Assembly (NCBI RefSeq): GCF_012027395.1
Contig: NZ_SNUJ01000006.1
Location: forward strand, 1 to 61,269
Source of the DNA: Thermococcus sp. LS1
GTDB taxonomy: Archaea > Methanobacteriota_B > Thermococci > Thermococcales > Thermococcaceae
Direction: 5' to 3'
Length of the DNA: 61,269 bases
Part shown: one piece after another, positions 9,565 to 18,476 of the stretch
How the letters are laid out: each line of letters begins with the position of its first letter
Position numbering within the stretch: the stretch's first letter is position 1
Notes under the pieces: model-generated
Databases searched by the model: none
Told to the model about the DNA's origin: nothing
The model's input: only the letters and a program-made list of their open reading frames with translations
Position numbers and translations under genes: made by a program

Positions 9565-9936
9565 ATGGCGAAGCCAAGCTACGTCAAGTTTGAGGTTCCA
9601 GCCGAGCTTGCTGAGAAGGCCCTTGAGGCTGTCGAGCTCGCTCGCGACACCGGAAGGATAAGGAAGGGTACCAACGAGACCACCAAGGCCGTTGAGAGGG
9701 GCCAGGCCAAACTCGTTATCATAGCTGAGGACGTTGACCCGGAGGAGATCGTTGCCCACCTCCCGCCGCTGTGTGAGGAGAAGGAGATCCCGTACATCTA
9801 CGTCCCGAGCAAGAAGGAGCTCGGCGCTGCCGCTGGTATTGAGGTTCCAGCTGCCAGCGTCGCCATCATCGAGCCCGGTAAGGGCAGGGAGCTCGTTGAG
9901 GAAATCGCTATGAAGGTTAAGGAGCTCATGAAGTGA
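9565..9936 (+). CDS. rpl7ae: ribosomal protein L7Ae, k-turn binding protein
   Basis: 123 residues, the standard archaeal length. It is a 50S protein and also the k-turn binding subunit of C/D and H/ACA guide RNPs and RNase P. The conserved RNA-contact segment [25 protein letters not shown] (quoted in parts: [19 protein letters not shown]) is present near residues 33-58. It heads the rpl7ae-rps28e-rpl24e-ndk cluster. TATA-like CCTTTTAAAC lies near 9496, giving a leader of roughly 40 bases with GATGA repeats before a GGAGGG site. In other archaea L7Ae represses its own mRNA by binding a k-turn in the leader; this leader could be tested for that. Confidence 0.97.
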   Translation: MAKPSYVKFEVPAELAEKALEAVELARDTGRIRKGTNETTKAVERGQAKLVIIAEDVDPEEIVAHLPPLCEEKEIPYIYVPSKKELGAAAGIEVPAASVAIIEPGKGRELVEEIAMKVKELMK

Positions 9937-10014
9937 GCTCCTTTTCCTCCTTTCACTCACGGAAAGGTTTAAGTTCATCTCTGCGAGTGGATTTTTAGAT
10001 AAGGGGTGTGAGAA

Positions 10015-10227
10015 ATGAGCGACGAAGGATACCCAGCTGAGGTTATTGAGATCGTCGGCAGGACCGGCGTTACCGGTGGCGTTACTCAGGTCAAGGTCAG
10101 GGTTCTTGAGGGCCGCGACAAGGGCCGTGTCATTAGGAGGAACATTAAGGGCCCTGTCCGCGTCGGAGACATAGTCATCCTTAGGGAGACTGAGAGGGAA
10201 GCTAGGGAGATCAGAGCCAGGAGGTAA
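10015..10227 (+). CDS. rps28e: ribosomal protein S28e
   Basis: 70-residue 30S protein with an OB fold typical of S28e: [16 protein letters not shown] near residues 15-30 and the closing [25 protein letters not shown] site lies just before the ATG, and TATA-like AGGTTTAAG about 40 bases upstream suggests it also has its own promoter in the gap after rpl7ae. It is followed six bases later by rpl24e, so the two are certainly co-transcribed. Confidence 0.97.
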
Positions 10228-10232
10228 TCGCG

Positions 10233-10436
10233 ATGGCCAGGTGGAACGTCTGCTCCTACTGCGGAAGGGAGTTCGAGCCGGGAACCGGCAAGATGTTCGT
10301 CAGGAACGACGGCAGAGTGCTCTTCTTCTGCTCCAGCAAGTGCGAGAAGTACTACTTCATGGGCAGGAACCCGAGGAAGCTCAAGTGGACCAAGGCCTTC
10401 CAGGAGGCCCGCCTTCAGAGGGCCAAGAAGAGGTGA
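10233..10436 (+). CDS. rpl24e: ribosomal protein L24e
   Basis: 67-residue zinc-binding 50S protein. Four cysteines in CSYCGREF and CSSKCEKYY form the zinc knuckle, and the [11 protein letters not shown] segment is diagnostic of L24e. The ribosome binding site GGAGGTAA overlaps the stop of rps28e. A T-rich stretch just after the stop (from about 10438) probably ends the ribosomal transcript before ndk, which has its own TATA-like sequence. Confidence 0.97.
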
Positions 10437-10452
10437 TTTCTTTTTCTTTCGT
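10437..10452 (+). terminator. oligo-T terminator after rpl24e
   Basis: The bases directly after the rpl24e stop read GATTTCTTTTTCTTTCG, a T-rich tract without a strong stem, the usual form of intrinsic terminator for archaeal RNA polymerase. TATA-like CTTTTAACC near 10490 then starts the ndk promoter. Confidence 0.4.
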
Positions 10453-10524
10453 TCCCTTATTCTGCCACACGTCCTTCTCCAAAAAGCCTTTTAACCGTGC
10501 CGTCAACTACTTCTGGTGTTGCCA

Positions 10525-11037
10525 ATGGCGGACAAGAAGATAGAGCGCACCCTGGTTATCCTGAAGCCCGACGCCGTCGTTAGAGGCTTGATGGGTGAAA
10601 TAATTTCCAGATTTGAGAAGAAGGGTCTGAAAATCGTCGGAATGAAGATGATATGGATTACCCGCGAGCTGGCAGAGAAGCACTACGAGGAGCACAAAGG
10701 CAAGCCCTTCTTCGAGCCGCTGATTGACTACGTAACCAAGGCTCCGAGCGTCGTCATGGTCGTCGAGGGCCGCTATGCCATAAGCGTCGTTAGGAAGATG
10801 GCAGGAGCAACCGACCCGAAGGATGCCGAGCCAGGAAGCATAAGGGGAGACTACGGCCTTGACGTTGGCGACGCCATATACAACGTTATCCACGCCAGCG
10901 ACAGCCCGGAGAGCGCAGAGAGGGAAATAAAGCTCTACTTCAGCGAGGACGAGATATTCGAGTACTGGAAGGCCGCCGACTGGTTCTACCACACCCACGC
11001 CAGGGCAAAGACGGAATACATGGACAAAATGGAGTGA
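10525..11037 (+). CDS. ndk: nucleoside diphosphate kinase
   Basis: 170 residues; transfers the gamma phosphate between nucleoside triphosphates and diphosphates through a phosphohistidine. Visible features are [15 protein letters not shown] at the N-terminus, the GSIRGDYG loop and the active-site histidine in [16 protein letters not shown]. The family's usual archaeal length is 155-170. The GTG at 10516 belongs to the CTGGTG ribosome site, so the ATG at 10525 (MADKK) is chosen. It sits in the conserved Thermococcales order L7Ae-S28e-L24e-Ndk-IF5B. Confidence 0.97.
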   Translation: MADKKIERTLVILKPDAVVRGLMGEIISRFEKKGLKIVGMKMIWITRELAEKHYEEHKGKPFFEPLIDYVTKAPSVVMVVEGRYAISVVRKMAGATDPKDAEPGSIRGDYGLDVGDAIYNVIHASDSPESAEREIKLYFSEDEIFEYWKAADWFYHTHARAKTEYMDKME

Positions 11038-11039
11038 CT

Positions 11040-12002
11040 TCAGACCTTCTTCATTCTCTTTTCCACGTTTGACATCACCATGACTTCATCGCGCTTCTTG
11101 TCGGCCCTTGCCAATGCCACTGCCTTCTTGAGCGTTCTCTCAAGGACATCTTTTCCGAGCTCTTTCGCGACGAACCTGTCTGTCTCTGCCCTAACCTTGG
11201 TGATGTAAGCCATGTCTATGCCCCACGAAAGGAACCAGAGAAATACTGCTGCCCCAAGCTTCGTGAGATCCTCTTCAACCTGACTTACTATCATTGCCGA
11301 CGCCAGGAAGACCAGAAGGCCGAGGATGATGTGCCTCAGCGGAACACCCCGCTTCTCAATGTATGCGACTTCGAGTGTCATAGCTTTTATCTCGTCTGGC
11401 TCGAAATCGAGGAGCTTTTCACCTATGAAGAACCTTCTGCCAGTAAGCAGAGCGGTGAAGCAGTTCCTGACGAGGTAGGTTTCTTCGACCTCAACACCGT
11501 ACTTTCTCAGAAAGCCCCGGATCCAGCCGAGTTCGAATTTTTCAGCCCCAGTCATATTGAGAATCATCTCCCCCTGGTTCTTCAGCGTCCAAACTCCGAT
11601 GATGATGTAGAGAACTGCGTAGATTGCCGTGAGAGCAGGGTAGTACGCAACCGAGATGAGCGAGATGAGAAGTGTAATCTTTGAGGCGTTCATGAACCAC
11701 GAGGAGGCACGGTGGAGAGTCATGTTCCCTTTCCTGACGAGGATGTAGGCGATGAGGTAGGATATGTAAACCGAGAAGAACAGTGCCAGACCGATTTCTC
11801 TGCGGTAGGAGAGGTCGCCGGGGATGTAGGTGCCCCTGATTGGATTCAAGGTCCCAAAGAAGAACGCCCAGATCAGAGTCAGGGTCATAGAGAGCGAGAG
11901 CCCGAACAGAGATGCCCTGAACCTGTTTCTCCGCCAGATGATTAGAGCCAGACCAAACCCAACGAGCGCCCAAAGGGGTGCCGCCAGTAGTTCTGTCAGC
12001 AT
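11040..12002 (-). CDS. multi-pass membrane protein, apparently inactive M48-type peptidase
   Basis: About 320 residues with six to eight predicted membrane helices. The segment RRFFIGEKLLDFEPDEIKAM followed by LEVAYIEKRG lines up with the M48/HtpX active-site helix, but the zinc motif HExxH reads LEVAY: the glutamate remains and both histidines are replaced. It is therefore probably a non-catalytic relative, perhaps regulatory; peptidase descent itself is an inference from a short stretch. GGGTGG lies five bases before the ATG at 12002; the upstream GTG at 12029 is less likely. The gene interrupts the otherwise conserved ndk-infB neighbourhood on the opposite strand. Confidence 0.6.
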   Translation of the reverse strand: MLTELLAAPLWALVGFGLALIIWRRNRFRASLFGLSLSMTLTLIWAFFFGTLNPIRGTYIPGDLSYRREIGLALFFSVYISYLIAYILVRKGNMTLHRASSWFMNASKITLLISLISVAYYPALTAIYAVLYIIIGVWTLKNQGEMILNMTGAEKFELGWIRGFLRKYGVEVEETYLVRNCFTALLTGRRFFIGEKLLDFEPDEIKAMTLEVAYIEKRGVPLRHIILGLLVFLASAMIVSQVEEDLTKLGAAVFLWFLSWGIDMAYITKVRAETDRFVAKELGKDVLERTLKKAVALARADKKRDEVMVMSNVEKRMKKV

Positions 12003-12103
12003 TTTACCACCCTCTTCTGGAATTACCACTCGGACTTTTAATCCTTCCGCCCGAACGAACCCTTTAAAAACTCACGCCGGAGTATCTTCCAGAGGTGAGG
12101 GAA

Positions 12104-13897
12104 ATGAAGAGGATTAGACAGCCGATCATAGCGGTTCTCGGTCACGTTGACCATGGAAAAACCACTCTCCTTGACAGGATCAGGCGCACAAACGTCGCCG
12201 GCAAAGAGGCCGGCGGAATAACCCAGCACATAGGTGCAACCGAGGTACCGATTGAGACGGTCAAGCAGCTTGCCGGTCCGCTCATCAAACTCTGGAAGGG
12301 CGAGATAAAGCTCCCTGGTCTGCTCTTCATCGATACACCCGGTCACGAGGCATTCACGAGCCTGCGCGCGAGGGGTGGTAGCCTCGCTGACCTTGCCGTC
12401 CTCGTTGTCGATATAAACGAGGGCTTTCAGCCGCAGACTATAGAGAGTATCGAGATCCTCAGGAAGAACAGGACGCCATTCATCGTTGCAGCCAACAAGA
12501 TAGACAGGATCAAAGGGTGGAAGATTGAGGAGGACGAGCCTTTCCTCGTGAACATCAAGAAGCAGGATCAGAGGGCCCAGCAAGAGCTTGAGACCAAGCT
12601 CTGGGAGCTGATAGGCAAGTTCTACGAGATGGGCTTCCAGGCGAACCGCTTTGACCGCGTCCAGAACTTCACCCGCGAGCTGGCGATAGTACCAATCTCG
12701 GCCAAGTACGGCATAGGTGTCCCCGAGCTTCTCGTCCTTATCGCGGGTCTCAGCCAGAAGTACCTGGAGGAGAAGCTCAAGATTGAAGTTGAAGGCCCGG
12801 CACGCGGCACAATCCTCGAAGTCAGGGAAGAGATTGGTCTCGGAACTACAATAGACGTCATAATCTACGACGGAACGCTCCACAAAGATGATACAATCGT
12901 CGTGGGTGGCAAGGACAAGGCGATAGTGACGAAAATCCGTGCTCTTCTCAAGCCCAAGCCCCTCGACGAGATACGCGACCCGCGCTTCCGCTTTGACCAG
13001 GTTGACGAGGTTACAGCTGCTGCGGGTGTCAAGATAGCCGCTCCGGGCCTTGAGGAGGCTCTTGCAGGATCGCCGGTCATCGCCGCCCGCTCCGAGGAGG
13101 AGGTCGAGAAGGCCAAGCAGGAGATACTCAGCCAGATACAGAGCGTTGTCATAAGCACCGGCAAGGTCGGTGTGGTAGTCAAGGCCGATACCCTCGGAAG
13201 CCTCGAAGCCCTTAGCAAGGAGCTCCAGGAGAAGAACATCCCAATAAGGAAGGCCGACGTCGGGAACATCAGCAAGACCGACGTCATGGAAGCCCTGAGC
13301 GTCAAGGACGAGGATCCAAAGTACGGCGTCGTCCTCGGCTTCAACGTCAAGGTGAACGAGGACGCTGAAGAGGTTGCTAAGGCCAGGGGCGTGCCCATAT
13401 TCACAGGCAACATCATCTACAAGCTCATCGAGGACTACGAGGCCTGGGTCAAGGCAGAGGAGGAGAAGAAGAAGCGCGAGCTACTCAGCAAGGTCACCTT
13501 CCCGGGCGTCATCAGGCTCTATCCTGACGAGCGCTACGTCTTCAGGAGGAGCCATCCCGCGATAGTCGGTATCGAAGTCGTTGAGGGCAGGATAAGGCCC
13601 GGCGTCACGCTCATCAAGCAGAACGGCCAGAAAGTTGGAGTTATTAAGTCCATCAAGAACCGCAACGACTTCGTGCAGGAGGCCAAGAAGGGCGAGGCGG
13701 TGGCAATAGCCATCGAGGGCGCGATAGTCGGCAGGCACATCCACCCCGGCGAGACGCTCTACGTTGACTTAAGCAAGAACGATGTCATAATCCTCGCAAA
13801 GCAGCTCAAGAACGAGCTGGACGAGACCGACATAAAGGCCCTAAAGATGACGGCGAAGGTGAAGGCCCAGCAGGATCCGTTCTGGAAGGCGGTTTGA
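12104..13897 (+). CDS. infB: translation initiation factor aIF5B (IF2-like)
   Basis: 597 residues. GTPase that promotes subunit joining and initiator tRNA placement. G1 is GHVDHGKTT (about 14-22), G3 DTPG, G4 NKID, followed by two beta-barrel domains and the linker helix. Several Thermococcales carry an intein at the G1 loop of this protein; here the loop is uninterrupted and the length is that of the mature protein. The GTG at 12095 is in the GGTGAGG ribosome site; the ATG at 12104 is the start. A CTTTAAAAAC TATA box lies about 40 bases upstream. Confidence 0.96.
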   Translation: MKRIRQPIIAVLGHVDHGKTTLLDRIRRTNVAGKEAGGITQHIGATEVPIETVKQLAGPLIKLWKGEIKLPGLLFIDTPGHEAFTSLRARGGSLADLAVLVVDINEGFQPQTIESIEILRKNRTPFIVAANKIDRIKGWKIEEDEPFLVNIKKQDQRAQQELETKLWELIGKFYEMGFQANRFDRVQNFTRELAIVPISAKYGIGVPELLVLIAGLSQKYLEEKLKIEVEGPARGTILEVREEIGLGTTIDVIIYDGTLHKDDTIVVGGKDKAIVTKIRALLKPKPLDEIRDPRFRFDQVDEVTAAAGVKIAAPGLEEALAGSPVIAARSEEEVEKAKQEILSQIQSVVISTGKVGVVVKADTLGSLEALSKELQEKNIPIRKADVGNISKTDVMEALSVKDEDPKYGVVLGFNVKVNEDAEEVAKARGVPIFTGNIIYKLIEDYEAWVKAEEEKKKRELLSKVTFPGVIRLYPDERYVFRRSHPAIVGIEVVEGRIRPGVTLIKQNGQKVGVIKSIKNRNDFVQEAKKGEAVAIAIEGAIVGRHIHPGETLYVDLSKNDVIILAKQLKNELDETDIKALKMTAKVKAQQDPFWKAV

Positions 13898-13900
13898 CCT

Positions 13901-15160
13901 CTACTTCTTTTCTAACATTATTACCGCCTCAACGTGCGGCGTATGCGGGAACATATCGACCAGAACGGCCTCCTCGACATGGTAGGCCCTCTTTAAGTGG
14001 TTCTCGTAGTCGAGCCTGAAAGCCTTTGGGTTACAGGAGACGTAAACGACCCTCTCAACGCCGCTTTTAATCAAAAGTTCTCCAGCTTCCTTCAGCCCCC
14101 TCCTCGGCGGGTCAACTATTACAGTGTCGTAATCGCCGATTGGCGTTTCCTCAGCTCGGCCGATCTTGAAGACGGCATCAACCCCATTCAGCTCGGCGTT
14201 TTTTCTCGCCATCTCCACCGCGAAGGGATTCAGCTCGACGCCCTCAACGGTAAAGCTCCTCTTCGCCAGCCAGACGCCGAAAGTTCCGACGCCAGAATAG
14301 AGGTCAAGAACTCTCTCCCCATCGGCGAAGCCCTCGACGGCCTTCAGCAGGAGAGCTAAGGCGTAGCTGTTGGTCTGGAAGAAACTGTTTGGATGGATGA
14401 GATACACTACGTCCTTAATCCTCTCTCGGATGTAAGGTTGGCCAGCTATAAGCCCCGGCTCTCCCTTCGGATCGTCCCTCTCATCGGCTTTGAAGCTCCA
14501 GTAGAGGGAATCCGCGAAAGAGAAGTAGTCCCTAAAGGTCTGCAGAACCTCTCTGGTGGGTTGAACGTGGGTTATAAGGTTCACCATAACCTCTCCCGTG
14601 AACTTGCCCTCCTTAATCTGGAGATAGTGAACGTCGCCCCTCTTTTTCCGCAGGTCCCAGGGCCTTAGGCCGCTCTCCTTGAGGAAACCTCTGAGGGCAT
14701 TCAGATACTCGCGCGTCCTCTTCGAGAAGATTGGACACTCCACAGAATCCACGACGCCGAGCGGGTTTCCGTACTCTTTGAGGCCGATTCCAGCGGTTGT
14801 AACGATGAAGTTGCTCACGTTCCTGAAGCCCCAGATTTTGGGAGAGCCCCTTACATCTGCGCTTATCCCTGTTATCCGCTCGAAGAGTTCCGCTTTAAAC
14901 CTCAGCTGCTCCTTGTACTTCATTCCCTGCCAGAGGCAGCCGCCGCATCTCCCAAAGTGAGGGCATCTCGGAATTTGCCTCAGCGGCGAGGGTTCGAGAA
15001 GCTCAAAGTCTGTTGCGATTCTCCTTCCGAAGCGCCGTTTAGTTCGCTTCACCAAGATGTAATCGCCTGGGTAGGCGAAGGGGATGTGGATAATCCTGCC
15101 ATCTATCCGGAGGGTGCCCAGACCTTCCTCGGTGAAGTCTTCAACTGTCGCTTTAATCAT
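13901..15160 (-). CDS. class I RNA 5-methyluridine methyltransferase (TrmA/RumA-like)
   Basis: About 419 residues. An N-terminal TRAM domain (about 1-60, EDFTEEGLGTLRIDGR), a 4Fe-4S cluster motif (CPHFGRCGGC with a later Cys), and a Rossmann methyltransferase domain with VLDLYSGVGTFG as the SAM site. DPPRRG and the catalytic cysteine in VSCNPKAF match the TrmA/RlmCD family. Pyrococcus has two paralogues, one making m5U54 in tRNA and one acting on rRNA; I cannot tell which this is. The ATG at 15160 gives the canonical TRAM start; the open frame extends 16 codons further without support. TATA-like TTTCTTAAAG lies about 25 bases upstream, so the mRNA may be leaderless. Confidence 0.85.
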   Translation of the reverse strand: MIKATVEDFTEEGLGTLRIDGRIIHIPFAYPGDYILVKRTKRRFGRRIATDFELLEPSPLRQIPRCPHFGRCGGCLWQGMKYKEQLRFKAELFERITGISADVRGSPKIWGFRNVSNFIVTTAGIGLKEYGNPLGVVDSVECPIFSKRTREYLNALRGFLKESGLRPWDLRKKRGDVHYLQIKEGKFTGEVMVNLITHVQPTREVLQTFRDYFSFADSLYWSFKADERDDPKGEPGLIAGQPYIRERIKDVVYLIHPNSFFQTNSYALALLLKAVEGFADGERVLDLYSGVGTFGVWLAKRSFTVEGVELNPFAVEMARKNAELNGVDAVFKIGRAEETPIGDYDTVIVDPPRRGLKEAGELLIKSGVERVVYVSCNPKAFRLDYENHLKRAYHVEEAVLVDMFPHTPHVEAVIMLEKK

Positions 15161-15295
15161 GTAGTTCGTTAATTGGAGCAACTTTAAGAAAGTTTGCCCG
15201 ATGCTCACGTTCGGTTAGCAAGAAGTGAAGCTACGTGATGATGTTCCACAAGGGAAGGACGATATGGGACTTCGATTGAAAAAGAAAGTGGAGGG

Positions 15296-16510
15296 TCAGA
15301 ACTTCTCGCGGTAGAGCTCCGCAAGCCTCTTTATGCCTTCCTCTATCTCCTCTTTGCTCGGCCTTGAGAAGTTTAGCCTTATGGCGTTGCCGCCGCTCTC
15401 GTCCGTGTAGAAGGGCTTTCCTGGAACGACAACGACTCCTTTCTTTTCCATTAGCTCGCCCGCAAAGGCCATCCCATCGGCTCCCTCAGGCAGGAAGAGC
15501 ATTACGAACATCCCTGCTATTGGCCTCGTGAACTCAGCGTCGGGCAGGTTCTCTTCAAGGGCATTCAGCATCGCGTCCCTCTTTTCCTTGTAGCCTGGAA
15601 GGCCCTTCTTCAGGTGGTACTCCTCGAAGTAGCCCCTCTTCAGATATTCGAGCGCGATGTACTGGGAAATCGTCGGTGCGCAGAAGTCAACCGGGGACTT
15701 CTCCATAAGTACCTTCTTCCCTATTGCGCCTCCGGTTATGAGCCACCCGATCCTGAAGCCCGTTCCCATGACCTTGCTGAGCGTTCCGGCCACAATTACC
15801 CTGCCATCCCTGTCCATTGCCTTGAGGGGTGTCGCTTTACCTTCGTAGCGCATGAAGTTGTATGCTGCGTCCTCAACGATTAATAGGTCGTGCTCGCTTG
15901 CTATCTCGAGGAGGGCCTTTCTCCGCTCCTTGCTCATAGTCACGCCCATGGGGTTCTGGCCGGTGGGTATGGTGTAGATGAACTTGACCTTCTCCCCCCT
16001 GGCTTCGAGCTCCTTGAGCTTCTCCTCCAGGAGGTCAGTCCTCATGCCGTTTTCGTCCATAGGTATTCCCACGATCTTTGCACCCAGCTGCTCAAAGGCA
16101 AGGATGCTGTTGATATAGCTCGGATTCTCGGTTATGACGATGTCGCCCTGGTCTATGAGCACCCTTCCGAGGAGGTCAAGGGCGCCGGTGCCACCTACGG
16201 TTATGATAATCTCCCCAGGGGATACTTTGTAGCCCTCGTACTTCTCAAGGAACTTCGAAAGCTCTTCTCTGAGCTCCGGAATCCCGTTCGCTGGGGTGTA
16301 CATTACCGAGGCTGGAATGTTTTCGAGAACTTCCTTCGCAAGCTCGCCCAAAACGCTCCTCGGGATGAGGTTCGGGTCGGGGTCGCCTGCTGAGAGGGAA
16401 ATGAGTTCCCTTCCCTGCGCTCTAAGCTCGGCGGCTTTCTTCATAACGTCAGCAAGGGCAGAGCCCTTAATCCAGTTGGCCCGTCCAGCCAAAAACTTCA
16501 CGTCCTTCAT
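15296..16510 (-). CDS. PLP-dependent class I aminotransferase
   Basis: About 404 residues of the fold-type I family close to archaeal kynurenine/2-aminoadipate (LysN-like) aminotransferases. The N-terminus FLAGRANWIKGSALADVM is typical of the thermococcal group; PTGQNPMGVT contains the cofactor Asn, and the Schiff-base lysine lies in GTLSKVMGTGFRIGW. The substrate, aromatic, adipate or broad, cannot be fixed from sequence. GGTGAT precedes the ATG; two alternative starts lie six and nine bases upstream. It is divergent from gyaR, and both promoters share a 70-base gap. A transaminase beside a 2-oxoacid reductase suggests linked amino acid and oxoacid turnover. Confidence 0.85.
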   Translation of the reverse strand: MKDVKFLAGRANWIKGSALADVMKKAAELRAQGRELISLSAGDPDPNLIPRSVLGELAKEVLENIPASVMYTPANGIPELREELSKFLEKYEGYKVSPGEIIITVGGTGALDLLGRVLIDQGDIVITENPSYINSILAFEQLGAKIVGIPMDENGMRTDLLEEKLKELEARGEKVKFIYTIPTGQNPMGVTMSKERRKALLEIASEHDLLIVEDAAYNFMRYEGKATPLKAMDRDGRVIVAGTLSKVMGTGFRIGWLITGGAIGKKVLMEKSPVDFCAPTISQYIALEYLKRGYFEEYHLKKGLPGYKEKRDAMLNALEENLPDAEFTRPIAGMFVMLFLPEGADGMAFAGELMEKKGVVVVPGKPFYTDESGGNAIRLNFSRPSKEEIEEGIKRLAELYREKF

Positions 16511-16584
16511 AGCCATCACCCGATAATGATATTAGCATTGAGACTTATGTCTAAAGGCATATTTAACGTTTCCAGGTGGTGGAT

Positions 16585-17589
16585 ATGAAGCCAAAGATAC
16601 TAATCACAAGGAAAATCCCCAAGAACGGAATAAAGATGTTGAGGGAGCACTTTGAGGTCGAGGTCTGGGAGGACGAGCACGAGATTCCAAGGGAAGTCCT
16701 GCTCGAGAAGGTAAGGGACATCGATGCCTTCGTTTCTATGCTGAGCGAAAGGATTGACGCGGAGCTTTTCGACGCGGCACCAAGGCTCAGAATCGTCGCC
16801 AACTATGCAGTGGGCTACGACAACATCGACGTTGAGGAAGCCACCAAACGCGGCATCTATGTCACCAACACGCCCGACGTTCTTACCAATGCCACCGCAG
16901 ACATGGCCTGGGTTCTCCTCCTGGCAACGGCAAGGAGGCTCATTGAGGCAGACAAATTCGTCCGCTCCGGCGAGTGGAAGAAGCGCGGTGTTGCCTGGCA
17001 CCCACTGATGTTCCTCGGTTACGACGTCTACGGCAAGACCATAGGAATAGTTGGCTTCGGCAGAATCGGTCAGGCGATAGCGAGGCGCGCTAAGGGCTTC
17101 GGGATGAGGATACTCTACAACTCCCGCACGAGGAAGCCAGAAGTTGAGAAGGAGCTCGGCGCTGAGTTCAGGCCATTGGACGAGCTCTTAAAGGAGAGCG
17201 ATTTCGTTGTCCTGGCCGTTCCACTGACCAAGGAGACCTACCACATGATAAACGAGGAGCGGCTGAAGCTGATGAAGCCGACCGCGATACTCGTCAACAT
17301 AGCGAGGGGAAAGGTCGTCGATACGGAGGCGCTCGTCAAGGCCCTCAAGGAGGGCTGGATTGCTGGAGCTGGCTTGGATGTCTTCGAGGAGGAGCCCTAT
17401 TACAACGAGGAGCTCTTCAGCCTGGATAACGTCGTTTTGGCCCCGCACATCGGTAGCGCCACCTACGGCGCGAGGGAGGGAATGGCAGAGCTCGTGGCGA
17501 GGAATTTAATAGCCTTCAAGAACGGTGAAGTTCCGCCGACGCTGGTCAATAGAGAAGTTTTAAACGTCAGGAAGCCAGGATTTGAATAA
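16585..17589 (+). CDS. gyaR: glyoxylate/2-oxoacid reductase, D-isomer-specific
   Basis: 334 residues. NAD(P)H-dependent reductase of the D-2-hydroxyacid dehydrogenase family, very like the characterised Thermococcus litoralis glyoxylate reductase. Features: [10 protein letters not shown] in the catalytic domain, the nucleotide-binding GFGRIGQ, the active Arg in NIARGK, Glu in the DVFEEEP region, and His in [11 protein letters not shown]. Two GTG codons before the ATG at 16585 are the AGGTGGTG ribosome site. A guide RNA candidate starts about 20 bases after the stop. Confidence 0.93.
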   Translation: MKPKILITRKIPKNGIKMLREHFEVEVWEDEHEIPREVLLEKVRDIDAFVSMLSERIDAELFDAAPRLRIVANYAVGYDNIDVEEATKRGIYVTNTPDVLTNATADMAWVLLLATARRLIEADKFVRSGEWKKRGVAWHPLMFLGYDVYGKTIGIVGFGRIGQAIARRAKGFGMRILYNSRTRKPEVEKELGAEFRPLDELLKESDFVVLAVPLTKETYHMINEERLKLMKPTAILVNIARGKVVDTEALVKALKEGWIAGAGLDVFEEEPYYNEELFSLDNVVLAPHIGSATYGAREGMAELVARNLIAFKNGEVPPTLVNREVLNVRKPGFE

Positions 17590-17606
17590 AGTGGAGAGGG
17601 AATCCC

Positions 17607-17664
17607 CGGCGATGATGACCCCACCCTTGGCTGACCCATGATGAGCTGGACCCGTGCCTGAGCC
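17607..17664 (+). ncRNA. C/D box guide RNA
   Basis: All four boxes are canonical: C GATGATGA (17611-17618), 12-base guide, D' CTGA (17631-17634), short spacer, C' ATGATGA (17638-17644), 13-base guide, D CTGA (17658-17661). A short terminal stem GGC/GCC flanks the boxes. The RNA fills the gap between the gyaR stop and the stop codon of the convergent DUF72 gene, and no separate TATA box is clear, so it may be processed from the gyaR transcript. The expected role is directing 2'-O-methylation of rRNA or tRNA with L7Ae, Nop5 and fibrillarin. Targets were not identified. Confidence 0.85.
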
Positions 17665-18377
17665 TAGAGCATTGCCTTGAAGCGCTTCGCATCAGTGCAC
17701 ATGTTCGAGTTGTTGAAGTACACGAAGCTCTCCTCCCTGTTCCACCCGATAACCCTTTCCCTTATTTTTCCCAGCTCCTCATCCGTGTAGGTGTGGCTGT
17801 AGACTATCCTCCCTTTCTCGTAGCGCCCGTGGAGGCGGTAGTAGTTCACATCGCTGTGGTGGAGCGGAATCCTCACGAGAGGGTCTGTGACGTCTATAAC
17901 GTCGAACTCCCGGACAAACCGTTTAACTCCCTCCTCACTCCAGCCCCTGAGCTCAACGGCTATCTCAAATTCGCCCCTATCGATCATCGAGAAAAACCTC
18001 TCGGCGTTCTCAAAGCTCTCTTCGTTCTCCTTGAAGCTCCTCGGGAGCTGGATGAGTATGAAGCGCGCGCCGAGGATCTCTGCCTCCCGAAGGGTAAGCC
18101 TCCAGAAGTGAAGGACGTCGCTCGTCGGCCTCAGAAGGCCGACATCTTTGCTCGGCCTCACGTTGCTCCTCCTCCAGGTGGGGCTGTTCGGAGAATGGGT
18201 GACTCCCTGAAAGGCCTTCATCGAGAAGATGAACCCTTCCGGCGCTTCCTTCCGCCAGCGTTCTAGGGTCTTCTCTTGGAGAATACGGTAGAAGGTCTGC
18301 TGTATCTCAACCGTGTCAAAGTCCTGAAAGTACCTCGCCCTTGCCTCGCAGAAGCCGCAGGTCCCCACGTGGATCAT
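17664..18377 (-). CDS. DUF72 family protein
   Basis: About 237 residues of the DUF72 (YecE-like) TIM-barrel family, of unknown biochemical function. The start IHVGTCGFCEARARYF and the motifs VEIQQTFYR, FSMKAFQGVTH and the C-terminal YVYFNNSNMCTDAKRF-like ending (VYFNNSNMCTDA) are family hallmarks. The ATG at 18377 is preceded by GGTGAT; the longer open frame adds 11 unsupported residues. Its stop codon abuts the guide RNA on the other strand. Confidence 0.85.
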   Translation of the reverse strand: MIHVGTCGFCEARARYFQDFDTVEIQQTFYRILQEKTLERWRKEAPEGFIFSMKAFQGVTHSPNSPTWRRSNVRPSKDVGLLRPTSDVLHFWRLTLREAEILGARFILIQLPRSFKENEESFENAERFFSMIDRGEFEIAVELRGWSEEGVKRFVREFDVIDVTDPLVRIPLHHSDVNYYRLHGRYEKGRIVYSHTYTDEELGKIRERVIGWNREESFVYFNNSNMCTDAKRFKAML

Positions 18378-18476
18378 AACATCACCGGAGAGAATTTGTC
18401 CCGGGAGCATTTAGCCCTTTCGTGAAGGCAAAGTTTGTACGAAAGCTCTAAATAGCGGGAACGCCAATCTCCGACC

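Noticed and set aside
15225-15275. GTGATGA C-box-like motif between the methyltransferase and aminotransferase genes
   Set aside because: No CTGA or second box at the right distance; only TTGA about 25 bases on.
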